A stretch of 64,000 nt of DNA from Galerina marginata (taxonomy: Eukaryota > Basidiomycota > Agaricomycetes > Agaricales > Galerinaceae): positions 930,001 to 994,000 of the forward strand of contig JAECYW010000013.1 in the NCBI GenBank assembly GCA_023014335.1. Reading direction: 5' to 3'. The notes under the pieces were generated by a model, which worked only from the letters and a program-made list of their open reading frames with translations, searched no databases and was not told where the DNA came from. Position 1 is the stretch's first letter. The number at the start of each line of letters is the position of its first letter. This document shows positions 42,782 to 53,813 of the stretch, one piece after another. The position numbers and the translations under genes were made by a program.

Positions 42782-44034
42782 TCAACGAGAGTGCGTATGC
42801 GAGGATGGGTGCTCTGATGTCGATCGCGTATTGGTTGGCGAGTTATTTAAACATCCTGGGTCCATAAATGTGTCATCTGAGATTTCGGTGAACGTATACT
42901 GAGTGAAAGAGAGCGAAACCCTTTGAGCGCAGGTTTCGCAGGTTTCGCAGGTTTCCGTGACGATTTCAGATAATTCGAGGTCTTGTCCGCGTCCGAAAAC
43001 CCTGTAGCAATACGTGATTACGACAAGCAGATTGCACACGACAAATGATATTCCGGCCTAAGGATGAATGAGCACCGTGCGATAAAAACATGTAAGAAGG
43101 ACTGACCTCGAAGTAACTGAGCTTTTCTCGTAGAATAGTTTTGGCGGGTTCCCATTTTTCTGGCGAAAATTGAAAGACTGCACATCCCACAGTAGCGGAT
43201 GTTGTCAGTGCGCTTGCTGTAAAGCCGGTTAGAATGAGACGGCGCTGGTTTCTGGGCAGCCTGATGCGCCATAATTTGTACAAGGGAGTAGCCACCAGTA
43301 ACGCATCGGAAAATATATTTGCTGGGATCAACTGTCAGCTTATGGCTCATAATAGAAACGATGCACTGACCAGCGATCACCAAGACCCGCAAACTGGTTG
43401 GCCATTGGCAAGTCGCTGAAGGACCTGTGTTCAAAGCGGGTTCTTTCGAGCAAATAACAGCTGATTCGATCACGGTGACTAGACAAAGCGTTGATGAGAG
43501 CAAGGCTAAGCCAATTGCGAAACGCCGCGTTGGCTCTCCAACTGGAAATATTCTGGCAATGGCAAGCGCGAGGCTAATCCGAGTCATCCTGTGCACAATG
43601 GAATTAGCACTGAAATCACCTGTGGCCAAGGCAGACTGTACCATATCACTAGTAGAAATAGCATTAATCCCAGCCAGTATCGAATAACCAACACCTTATG
43701 CGTTTGGAGGATGCTCTCTATTAGTCGACGACGTTATTCACGAGCCACTGAAGTACGATGAAGAAAGCTTACTAGATCCCGCATAGGGAAACCACAACAC
43801 AGAAAGGTAGACGGTATCCCCGACCATGGCCAAGAACGCCATGAAGTCATCCCACCACAAGCGTTTCGTCACGGTTCGGTACCATATTCTGAATATTGTC
43901 AGAGAAATGGCGACGCCGTGGAGAACTGTCAGGACCACTAGACAAACCCTTGGATAAGCAAGAGAACTCGAAAATTCGATGGAATGTTTACCATCCAGAG
44001 AAAGGGTTACGCCAGAGCTGAGCTTTAGTGTCAT
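42782..44034 (-). CDS. Rhodopsin-domain (SAT4-like) 7TM integral membrane protein
   Basis: About 370 residues in four exons. Hydrophobic segments are spaced as in the fungal rhodopsin-domain family (PF20684): VCLVVLTVLHGVAISLTIF, FMAFLAMVGDTVYLSVLWF, a segment around MTRISLALAIARIFP, IGLALLSSTLCLVTVIESAVI, a CQWP-containing loop, ANIFSDALLVATPLYKLWR, ILTGFTASALTTSATVGCAVF, and AGISFVVCNLLVVITYCYRVF. The R-x-W-W-D-D motif after helix 2 and the D-x-x-L-x-x-x-P in helix 6 are family hallmarks. The cytosolic tail carries a 9-nt tandem repeat coding Glu-Thr-Cys three times. No Schiff-base lysine was identified, so there is no reason to expect light sensing. Function of these proteins is largely unknown. 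Confidence 0.8.
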
Positions 44035-45876
44035 GGTTGGCGGACACCTGCCGCCGCAATGCGAAGGCTACTGAGGGACTGGCACTTGCTTCCGAACTTG
44101 TTGACAGTGGAAATTGAAAGTCATGGACTAGGTGACACGGCACCCCCTAAGTAGACGAGGGCCTGTGAATTACATTTTGCTTTCATTAAAATAGTCGTCA
44201 TCAATGAAGGTGTTTGCCGAGGTTGAATCGAACCTGGTTTGGAAAACCACCATTCTGAGGTAGCGGCCCACTATAGAACGATCTATTTCTCCGCGTGTGG
44301 GATGTTCCTTGCAGTAAATCTCGCGCGTGTGTTTTTCGTTAGAGATTCGCGCTATCTAAATAGCAATGCTGGCATGTGGCGGGCCGGGCTAGCTGTTAGT
44401 GGTTGAAGAGATATTTCGTGGTGGATTCCGTGAGATTGTTGCTTGATTAGACAAGTTGGGACAGAGACAGAAGCATGAACGTTTGAAGCTCGCGCTCGCT
44501 TTACGATAGGAATCCCATGATTGATGCCGCAAGAAAGGGTATTGAAAGGAAAAGGTGGCAGCCAAGGAAAAGGGAATATCAACGCATGGTGTGGGTGGGA
44601 TTCTGAAGGTTCACACAACGAGCGCGGAGAACTAGCGGGAGAAAAGCGGTGACAGATACAGGAGCAAGAAGTCCGGGTGATAAGACCAAACCGGTCTGAA
44701 TGGAAGAGGAGGAGGGATCAACTTTGTATTTACGTCGCAACGATTAGGAAAGCGGACCTGTTCAACGAATAACTGTTCTGATACCGTTCTCAATTATGCA
44801 ACGCAGCGTCCTCCACGTCCGGCACATTAAAATAAGGAAGGATAGAAGTCGAGCGGATAACCAAAGGCATATGCTTAGCGAAAAAGACTTATGGATAAAA
44901 TTCCGGTAGCCTTTACACAGAATCCTTCCCGCGATGGGTCCTTTCTCAGGTTATTGGCTTCTGAAACGACAGTGGAGGGGATCGACAGGACCTGGGAATG
45001 AGTAATCTTTTCAAAATTCCAGTGGGATCGAAACGCAAACACACACTCTATTGCCTATATAGCTAAAACGTTTAGAATGTCAGATAACGAGTTCTTTGGT
45101 AATGGATGGTAGGAAGGTACCGAATATCACGAACAACTGTTGCGTTATAGAATGCCAAGAACCGCCATTTGGACACGAATATCTTCAAAAACCTTGGAGT
45201 CTTCCCACTAAAACACTATGGTGTCAAAGATGACCACGGTGTGTCCTGGTGTCCAATTAGAACTGGGTTAATTATAGTAATTTCCAACTCTAATAGGGTT
45301 GTCATAAAAGAATCAAGTGAAAAACGATAGCTGCACTCACGGATAATTGGGCGGCTTTCATGAACACTGAGGTCTGCTCGAGTATAAGAAGTCTCCCAGA
45401 GAAGTCTGAACAGCTGAACAGTTCTTCCTTGCGGCTTCTGGGACAGTCTTGGGTATAAGAACATGGGTTGAACGTGGGTATTTGTATCCACGATAAGTTC
45501 ATTCGCACCAACGAACTTATGGATGCAGGACTATAATAATCGAAGACGTAGAATTTCTTATCCACAGACTCCAGAAATAATGACGGGGATGAACATGGGA
45601 GTCCGAGCATCCAAGTTGAATAACAAATAATAGCACATCGCCGTATAAAGATTGGAAGATGTTTGGAAGGTTCACGACGAAAAAAGAGACCTTTTGGTTC
45701 ATGGTCAAGACTAAAGTTGGGGAAGCTTCAACTTGAGGGAGTCAGTAAGTTACGTAATCACCCTCAACTTGCTAAGCCACTGATGTGCATGAACCAAGAA
45801 ATGAATTAACCACTCAACCGTTTAATAAACCAATGAATTGAATGAAAGATTGCATGCTACAGACGAGAAAAATGTA
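44035..45876. other. Intergenic stretch, 1.8 kb, no supported gene
   Basis: Holds the upstream region of the 7TM gene and the 3' flank of VPS9. Frames at 45216-45610 on - have no known motif. A tRNA-like stretch at 44215-44290 fails the arm checks and was rejected. Confidence 0.45.
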
Positions 45877-48695
45877 TCATGAAGCTCCGCTAATATCTAA
45901 CAACTGTTCTATACTCTTCCCAAGGTCTCCATCATTTGCCTCGAGCACCCATTCCACAACCTCCACATCAACAGCTGGGAAGATCTGTAGAAGCGTCTCT
46001 CGGGACGCAGCAGCAGCATGGTTATGCGCAATGTCGATCTGTGCTTGCACACCCGCAAAGTCTAACGCTGGGGTGGGCGTGCGCGATATATGCGCTCCTT
46101 CATCCCCTGCTAATGATTGTACCCTGGGTGGCAAGAGCGATTGAATTGGCTGGGACGGACCCAGAGCCAGTTGCTGGTTCGTGTATGGCCCTGGTCGCGA
46201 CGGTGTTTCTTCCGGCCCATATCCAGGTGAGTTACCAGGTGAAAATGAGTGGAAAGAAGGTGATGCTCCTCTTCTCACTCTGGGCTTGTACGGTGTTTGT
46301 ATCGGTGCGCTGTATGGTACATCTTGCCCATAGTTGTACGGCGTTTGAGGAGGTTGCGCAGATCGTGGACCCTTTTCCCCAGTTTGCCATGATTCCGGAG
46401 CTGACCAATTTGGTACAGAAATTGGAGGAGGCCCTGAACCAGACGCCTGTTCTGCTCTGTTCTCACGACCAAGTTCAAATGGCGCGAACGGTCCTGGCAG
46501 ATATGAGAGCTTGTTCTCAGCTCCATCCAAAGCTTCGGTGAAGATTCGCCCAATCGCATTTAGCGGCTTTGATATTGTATCACCTGTTTTCTGTAAAAGC
46601 CGCTTCGCATCCTCAGAAAGTGTTTGCGTTGGTGCAGAAATCGCGAGGGGCTGCGCCGATTCTTCACCAGCATGCTCATTCACATCTCGCATCTTCGTCC
46701 TAGCAAACGGCATATCGGGAGATTGAGGTTCAGATGGAGGCAAAGCTTGAATGGCTCTTTCAACGTTCCTTTTAGGCTGTAAGTTATAATCATATTGCAA
46801 AGAAACAAAGATGGCGTACCGCTCAAATTCTTCTTGAGTAATACTCGAGAGAGATGTATGATCCATCGTTTCTACAAAGGAAACAGCACCCATCTGAAAA
46901 CATCAGAACAACAATTTTTAACTACTTGCATCAACTTACCAGACTCGAAAGATAGTAACCTGCTTCACTCTGCAATTTAGCGGGATTTCGAAAACGATTT
47001 ATAAACCTGTACGACGAACAAAATTTTATGTTAGATTTCGTTAGGGAGTCCTGCAAGATGATATGCTGACTCGACATTAGAAAGGAGATGCTCTGGATTC
47101 GCTTTCAAGACGACAAAGATGAGAATCGGTACAAACGAATCTGCACCCTCCTCCTTGTGTAGATGGCGAATTAAGCCTGTACGACGACAAACACAGACAT
47201 GTCAGTAGAAGCCAAAGGACAAGCACGCTAAACAGCAGACCGAATATGACCTTGCAGCAATTCAATATGCAAATTAGCTTGTCACGAGGCGCTTTATAGT
47301 GGTTTATTTTCAGGAGTTCTACGAATGTAGATCGATTAGACAAAATAATTGAATGATGGATTTGCGAACCTTGCTGGGCAAACATCAAGAACCCTTTGCT
47401 CCCCTCACCCTCGGGAATGTCAAGGTGTTTCTCCTCTAACCAACCAAATAGCGCTATTCGTTGCGATAACACTCGATCCCGTTCTAAATCGTCCGTCGTT
47501 ATTGGCCGAGGGGGAATTGTGTGGACTAGTTGCGGCGTGAAGGTACTTTAACAAGATGAGCCTGAATACTGATCATACAGTACACCAAACTGACAAATCA
47601 TAGAGTCGGTTCATGACGAGCTTCTCCATGCCTTCCATGGCGTTTTCAAAATCCGCGTCAGATGAATTCTTCCAAACATCACAGTCCCTCATTTGAGAAG
47701 CGATAAACTGCAGACAATGTCAAATAAAATAGGGAAGCATGACAATAATAATTCTCACAACAAGGAAATCGTTGATTATCTTCACTTGATCGTTCACCGT
47801 GAACGTCCTCTTCGCGAAATTACTCAAAAATCTGATAATGTTTGTAAGTATCAAAGATATAGAAAAACATCGAAACATACGATCTTAAATATTTGGAAAC
47901 AGGGTCAGCACTCTTGGTCTTCATCTGGTCAAGGAATTTCTGAAAGTCGAATCCACCATCACTGAGTTTGGGTACAGGTGAAGCGGAGCCGCTTCCAGTG
48001 CGGTTTGGAGTAGAGGAGCCCGAAGCAACAGCTTTCCCATCTCTTACGCTGTCTGGTTTGGTGGCTTCTTGCTGTGATGCAAAAGACGATATTGTCGTTG
48101 GAGAGGGCACCGCTTTGGCTGAACCGTCAAGCGACTGCGGCCGCGGGCGCAGAGGTATCGAGAATGACCTGGCAAACGCAGCAAATGACGGGAAGGCGGA
48201 AGGCGAAGTAATAGCCGTCGCTGTCGCAGCTTCTAAGGATGAAGGTTCTGGAGTTGTTGGGGACGATATATACAGGTCTTTCAAAGGAGGCGCTGGGGGT
48301 GAAGGTGTCCTAGGAGGCGGCGGATGGCCCTCTGAAGTCTCCCAGGCAGTACGAGCGGCCTTTTCTTCTAGACTGACTAGGGGATCAAACTGGCTCAGCA
48401 CCTCCTTTGAAACGTGGTCCTCCGCTCGTGGTGTTGTTGGTGCATCTTCCTTGAGGTTAGCAAAGACTGCTTGTTCATTTGTTGATGGATCAAGCTGGGC
48501 CGGAGATTTCAGTGGTTCCGCCTCCGGGGTTGGATCTTTGGTTGAAGCTGCAGGCGCATCGTCCCATGGGTTGGGGGATGCTGGGATATCTGGCGTAGTT
48601 AGTGATGCGATTGGAGTTGCAGACTGGGGGCCTGAGGGGTGATGCTCCGCGGACAAAGCAATGGGATCCAGCTTTGATTTTGAAGGAGAAGCCAT
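45877..48695 (-). CDS. VPS9: Vps9-type Rab5 guanine-nucleotide exchange factor with CUE domain
   Basis: Activates the Rab5 GTPase Vps21 on early endosomes and promotes vacuolar sorting. The product is about 790 residues in about ten exons. Residues 1-260 are Ser/Pro/Thr-rich and disordered. The helical bundle starts at FDFQKFLDQMKTKSADPVSKYL and FLSNFAKRTFTVNDQV. The VPS9 domain contains APRDKLICILNCCKVIFGL, GADSFVPILIFVVLKANP with the catalytic Asp, EHLLSNVEFINRFRNP-like sequence, and EAGYYLSSLMGAVSFVETMDHTSL. A long Pro-rich linker follows, then a C-terminal CUE domain LLQIFPAVDVEVVEWVLEAN to SIEQLLD, which binds mono-ubiquitin on cargo. Length and domain order agree with fungal Vps9. It is divergent from the Dnmt2 gene. 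Confidence 0.94.
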
Positions 48696-48884
48696 AGAGC
48701 ACCTCTATCGCGAGCCAAACACAAAGTCGAGATGGGAAACCACTAGAACCAAGAAAGATATCAAGTCGCTCTTGACGAGACGGTGTTAAAGCACGTGGAA
48801 GACGCGTCTGAGTCGCTCATTTGTTTGATAGCCGGCTTCACCTGATTAGGACTCTTGGAGCTTGCAGCTCCTCCTTCAAACCAT
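48696..48884. promoter_or_regulatory. Bidirectional promoter, VPS9 / DNMT2
   Basis: Only 189 bp separate the two ATGs, which point away from each other, so both core promoters must fit here unless one lies in the neighbour's gene. No TATA box is evident. Confidence 0.55.
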
Positions 48885-50281
48885 ATGCCTACCAGAGCCC
48901 TAGAGTTCTACAGTGGTATAGGTGCGTAGGTCGCTGTATTACAAAATGCTTACCTACCTGCATTTCCAGGCGGTCTGCATCTGGCTTTGTCTCGGAGCAG
49001 TGTCGACGCAGAAGTAGTTCAAGCCTTCGACTGGGATCAGACTGCTTGCCAGGTTTATCGCGCAAACCATGGTGACGTCGTCAAGAAGGTAACGCAGAAA
49101 TTACTTTACGTACACATGGCTTGCATAAACTGACACACTCCTTCTCCACAGGTGGATATCTCTACCCTAACGGCCTCCACGCTGTTGGCTCTGAAGGCAG
49201 ACCTTTGGTTACTTTCCCCAGCTTGTCAACCTTATACTGTCCTCAACCCCAATGCTAAAGGTGCAGAGGATCCTCGCGCACAGTCGTTTCTCCATCTTGT
49301 GAAGAATGTTATACCAGAGCTGGCTACATTGGGTGAACATCCATGTCGTGTGCTCGTCGAAAATGTAGCTGGTTTCGAGGTGCATCTCCTTTCAATCGAG
49401 TTTGATTGTTAAATGGACCTTTTCCTTCACTTTCAGGAATCAAGTACCCGTCAAATTTTAATATCGACCTTGCACTCCATTGGTTATACAACTCTTGAAT
49501 TACTGCTCACGCCACTCCAATTCGGTATTCCAAACTCCCGGCTGAGGTACTACCTCCTCGCAAAAAGGCAGCCTCTCGGATTCAGAGGCGTGACGTCCGA
49601 GAACCACGATGAAGTTTGGCGTAAGATCCCTGGCAAGGGGGCTACCTGGTCTGACCCAAGATTCGAAGACAATGACGAAAGATTGCCATCCAATTCTTTT
49701 TTAGTTGACGAGGTCCGAATGTACCTAGACGATCAGGCCGTTACCAGTTCGCAAAGTTTTGCAACTCCTGATAAAATTCTGGAAAAATGGGGTCGTTTGT
49801 TTGATATCGTCGTCCCCTCGTCACGGAGAACGTGCTGTTTTACGAGAGGTTCGTTTCATACATTGGACAGCTTAGAAACACTCTGACATCCGGAATACAG
49901 GATATACACAGCTTGTAGAAAGAGCAGGCTCCATCTTACAGGAGAATGAAAGCCTAGATGTATGTGCATTTTCCGATATGCACCGCCGTCACTAACCTTC
50001 CGGACTAGACGACATCAACATTTAATGAATTCCTCGAGGATCAGTCTAAGGGAAATCCCGATGCAGTGAAGGCCCTACATGCCTTGAAGCTCCGATACTT
50101 TTCACCTTCGGAACTCCTTCGAATTTTTGCTTTTGATCCACCCATTACCGAATCTCAGAAATCGACATTTATCTGGCCAAATACAGTGTCTAGAAAAACG
50201 AAATACAAACTAATCGGTAACAGTGTCAATGTCAAGGTTGTGCAAGAGCTTGTGGAATACCTCTTCGATGAACCCGTATGA
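48885..50281 (+). CDS. tRNA cytosine-5-methyltransferase Dnmt2
   Basis: Member of the DNA-methyltransferase fold that methylates C38 of tRNA-Asp and, in some species, tRNA-Gly and tRNA-Val. About 370 residues in six exons, starting at the ATG at 48885 (MPTRALEFYSGIGG, motif I). The catalytic loop reads SPACQPYT, keeping the nucleophilic Cys but not the PPCQP of most C5-methyltransferases; a residue change here is known in fission yeast. Motif VI is VLVENVAGFE, motif VIII includes FGIPNSRLRYYLLAK, and the Dnmt2-specific CFT tripeptide is present in RRTCCFTR. The C-terminal YFSPSELLRIFAF and KLIGNSVNVKVV close the fold. The substrate loop between motif IV and VI (NPNAKGAEDPRAQSFLHL) is of normal length. 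Everything needed for activity seems present. Confidence 0.93.
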
Positions 50282-51489
50282 CGGCTGTCCCCTACAATCA
50301 AACTCTCTGCATATGTGTCAGAGGATTCGAGGACCGCCAAGCAAACCTCAATGGTCGCTTGCCCAAACCCTTTTTTTTCTATGTCCGAATCGACATTCAA
50401 ACCCACCCCCGCCCTCTCAAATTACTTGGCAGACAAGCGTCAGGTGAACAGAATTTTATCCATCCGACGAGGTTGATATCCCCACGTATTTTCGTCGGTT
50501 TCTTATTCCTTGATTTCTTATGGTCTTAGACAACAGTGAACCATCTTGATCCCGTCCCGATCTTGACTGTTTGTACCTAGGCGTCGACCTACTTCCTGGG
50601 TGGTTATCCAGAGGTCCAATTGGATTCATGTCTCCCCCGACCAAACCGCCGTATATCTCAGGCGCAGACGACGCGACGGTCGCGACTTGCTGCGCTCTGG
50701 CTGTGTCCGCAAGCCACGCAGTGACTCCAAATGTGTATTTGCCATTCAATGACTTTTACATCGTTGTTGGGCTCCATGGCCTCGGACTTGACAGCATCTG
50801 CTGCTGCAGTATTAGGTAGTGTAGGGGTGATGTGCACACACAAGACATATCTGCGCATCCCACTCTCTTCGAATGCAATCTATGACGACGAAATTACAAG
50901 CAAGGACCGAGGGGCGAGGTGACTGTCCCATAATGCAGCAACCTCACTAAAGTGGCGCGATGCCCATGACATTATATCCCACTCTGACACGGATGTTCGA
51001 GAAGAGCTACGAAGCGTGTATAATGCATCACCTGGTTTAGAATCATCTTGGGGATCGGGAGATCGTGGTGCAAAAGGAGCTCTTGGAGGTGGAAGGCTGT
51101 GATGGGACACGCGGGATGGGATGGCTCGCTGAAGTCATTTAAATTATTAGGTTGCGACGGCAAGTGTTTTTATGGATGAGTATCTCGGGCCAATGGCGAC
51201 CATCTACCGATGTTGGCCTCATAGCGATACGTGCCCATCAGTTAAGCCCTTCGTAGGTTCGAGGAACTCTCCTCTCACAAATCAGTCGCTTTTCTGGTAA
51301 AAACATGACATTCGCCGACTTGTAAAGCTTGCGATCCCATTGGCCTTCCACCAGGTGCCAATTGTTTGGGAACTTCGCTAAATCGTCGTCCCCGGCTTGC
51401 AATGCAGTTACAGTAACAAGCGCCGGGTGTGAGGATCCATCCTTAATCACCCACTTCTTGTCAGAAGTAGAAGTCGTATACTTCTCGGA
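50282..51489. other. Possible minus-strand gene, structure unresolved
   Basis: Several open frames on - have protein-like composition: 51238-51450 (contains KFPNNWHLVEGQWDRKLYK), 50880-51110 (contains SVSEWDIMSWASRHF) and 50456-50749 (contains EIYGGLVGGDMNPIG). They could be exons of one diverged gene, but I could not find a start and splice set that joins all of them. I do not recognise a family. Confidence 0.3.
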
Positions 51490-51561
51490 ACACTGATGGT
51501 GAAGCGGTTATCATGCTTGCCTTCCAAGCAAGCGGCAGGGGTTCGACTCCCCTTCAGTGTA
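51490..51561 (+). tRNA. tRNA-Gly, anticodon TCC
   Basis: A 72-nt cloverleaf without intron. The acceptor ACACTGA pairs perfectly with TCAGTGT. The D arm is GTGA-AGCGGTTA-TCAT, the anticodon arm CTTGC-CTTCCAA-GCAAG with anticodon TCC reading GGA, and the T arm AGGGG-TTCGACT-CCCCT. The discriminator is A. GGTTATCAT and GGGTTCGA agree with the internal A and B boxes, and the D loop closely resembles yeast tRNA-Gly(TCC). Position 38 is A, so this tRNA cannot be a C38 substrate of the Dnmt2 encoded 1.2 kb away. Confidence 0.95.
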
Positions 51562-51568
51562 TTTTTTT
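51562..51568 (+). terminator. RNA polymerase III terminator (T7)
   Basis: Seven T residues start directly after the tRNA discriminator base. Confidence 0.85.
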
Positions 51569-53813
51569 CCCCCGGTGAAATCTAAATTTATCTTCTGCTG
51601 CCATACCCACCAAGGTCTCAGTTCTACACGGTTCTGTCGTATGTTCTCTGGCAAATCCCAGCCGCGAAGTAACGAATAATAATTTACAGGTTTATGTATG
51701 TGCTCCTTCAAAGTTTTTTTCTCCCTCTCTCATTCCAACCTTCACGGTTTAGGTTCATCAAATAAATGCGTTCGAGTCGGTGTGATATATGAAAAAAATG
51801 TATGGTCAAGTAATGTCTTCTGTGTTCATGACAGCTATTTTTTACCCCCTTGGTTCCTCAGTACCAACAGGTCTAACACGACTAACAATTACCTTTAATT
51901 TCCCATATATAAAGACCCGCAGTGACTTGGCTTCAAGCGAGGCTCTGCAGGCAGCTGTTGCTTACGTTACTTCGAAGTTCTGGTATATGTTAGCTATACC
52001 TGTGCGTCTCTTTAAGCTCAGACCGAAGTTTGCGATAATTTTACGGCTTTAAATTTGGATTCTAGTTTTCTTTTGCACCACCTTGTGGACGAGTAAGCCG
52101 GCACCTGCGGGATGCGGGAATCATACCACTGGGCAACAATACACCCTGGCGTACGATACCAGTACGGCCGACATGTCAACACGGAGGACTTATTCTTCGA
52201 TAATGGCCCCAGAAAAGCACCTTTCGCGACTTAAATACTTATCTAGAAGACGGCTGCAAAAATTCCGACTGGATGCTACTGTTGGGCACATATGTGCTGC
52301 TCTGGCTGTGCTAACATTCGTGATCTTATCTCTTCGACTTTCTAATCAATAGTTTTTAAACTCTATACGTAGAGGAATGGCGAGAAAGAAATTAGGCCCT
52401 CCATTTGTCTTCCTTTAATTACGACCACATGGTGTCTGTAGCCGCCGTAACCTCTGGTGAGAGCCACGTATCCTTTTCGTGTTTCCTGATGCGTCCTTCC
52501 TGCCAATGAGGCTTGGTCTACGTACTAAAAATCTGTGGTGAAATTCACCGACGAACAAGCCTGGGCATACTGAAATACCGAGTTGCTTGCTTACCGCCTT
52601 CCTTCTGATTTCGTGAGTAGTTGAGTAGGTGCACCAGATACTCGGACAACCCTGGACCGTGTTGGCATTTTCATATTCTGAAGAAATCCATAAAAGCCAT
52701 AAAACAAGGGATCATATTGTCACTCGCCAATGGCGGAGAAGGCGGCTGCCCCTAGGTAACTTGTAAAGGAGGGCCGGCGGCGCTTATTTTCACTAACCCG
52801 GGATCGTTTCTGAGCTTTGCCGGACAGCTTTTGCAAGCGCCATTGAAACAGAATTGTAAAGATTTGGGTTGATTTTTGACACCACCTTCGATATGCTAAC
52901 TGACGAGAGAGCAGATCTAATTACTATGCCTGCCCTCGCAGTTGTTCGTTGCTACCTAATTATAACACATATCTCAGAAGGTTGCGCGATATAAATAACT
53001 GACATAGGTACACCCTGACATAGTCTCTTGGTCTTCTAACGCCACCGTGCTTCCGCAAAATAGTGAGATAGAGGGTGGTACCGCCGTGATGGTGACGTTG
53101 ATCTTCATTCTGTCATGAAAGTGTATCAGCAACAACCGTAAGCTTTGGTATGATGTCTTTAACATCCACTCGAAGATCATTTAACTCCTAGACAGATGGT
53201 GATTAAAGAATCGGACCCCAGTAATTCGAGAGCCCACCAGCACGTATTTTTGGGATCATCCCGCATCCGCAGCGACATTGAAAACTATGTCGGTGAATCT
53301 CCGGTTCCTGAGAAGAGAAGCTGATGGCTGTGGGGGAGCCATTCTCAAAATGAAAGGGCTTGGCAATGAGTTCGAGAAAATATTACAAGGACCCCACTGG
53401 ATGGGCCGTGGGGCTGCTTCAAGTTGTTGAGCAAGTGGAAATACTACTGCTAAGCAGTGAAATAACAAACAGCCCAGTTACTTTTATAAAGTTGTTAAGA
53501 ACATAGGGCTATGACTTGTTTTGGATGATTGTTGAATGATTGTTGAATGCTGTGGCACGGAGTGATGGGAAGCGGAGGCTGATTCAGCCCACATCGCCAA
53601 AAAAGGCAATCTGTTAACGCCGCTTATTTTGGTTTTCTCCAGCGCGACGCGTTCTTCCTTCCCACCCTCATCTTCACAGTTACCCCTCTGTACAAAATAC
53701 CCTTTTCTTTCTCTACAATACCCCAAAAGCTTTGACGGCGCTCTAGCTCGAAAGCACTTCATTTCTTGCAATCCTTAATCGTTTTGCTTCTTTTACAATA
53801 AAAACTTCTCATC
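51569..53813. other. Intergenic stretch, 2.2 kb, no supported gene
   Basis: No recognisable gene. A + frame at 52083-52352 ends in a hydrophobic helix (ALAVLTFVILSL) but has nothing else to support it. A tandem GATTGTTGAAT pair at about 53526 is trivial. The right end is the promoter of the next gene, with a CT-rich leader before the ATG. Confidence 0.45.

Noticed and set aside
44215..44290. tRNA-like sequence on the minus strand with a TTTCCAA loop and GGTTCGATTC
   Set aside because: The T arm has a 6-nt loop or a broken stem, no acceptor stem pairs, and no T-run terminator follows. At best a tRNA relic.
47968..48642. 224-codon frame on +
   Set aside because: Antisense shadow of the Ser/Pro-rich first exon of VPS9.
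51789..52352. Frames with hydrophobic stretches on +
   Set aside because: No start context, splice pattern or family match; A/T-rich sequence yields hydrophobic frames by chance.
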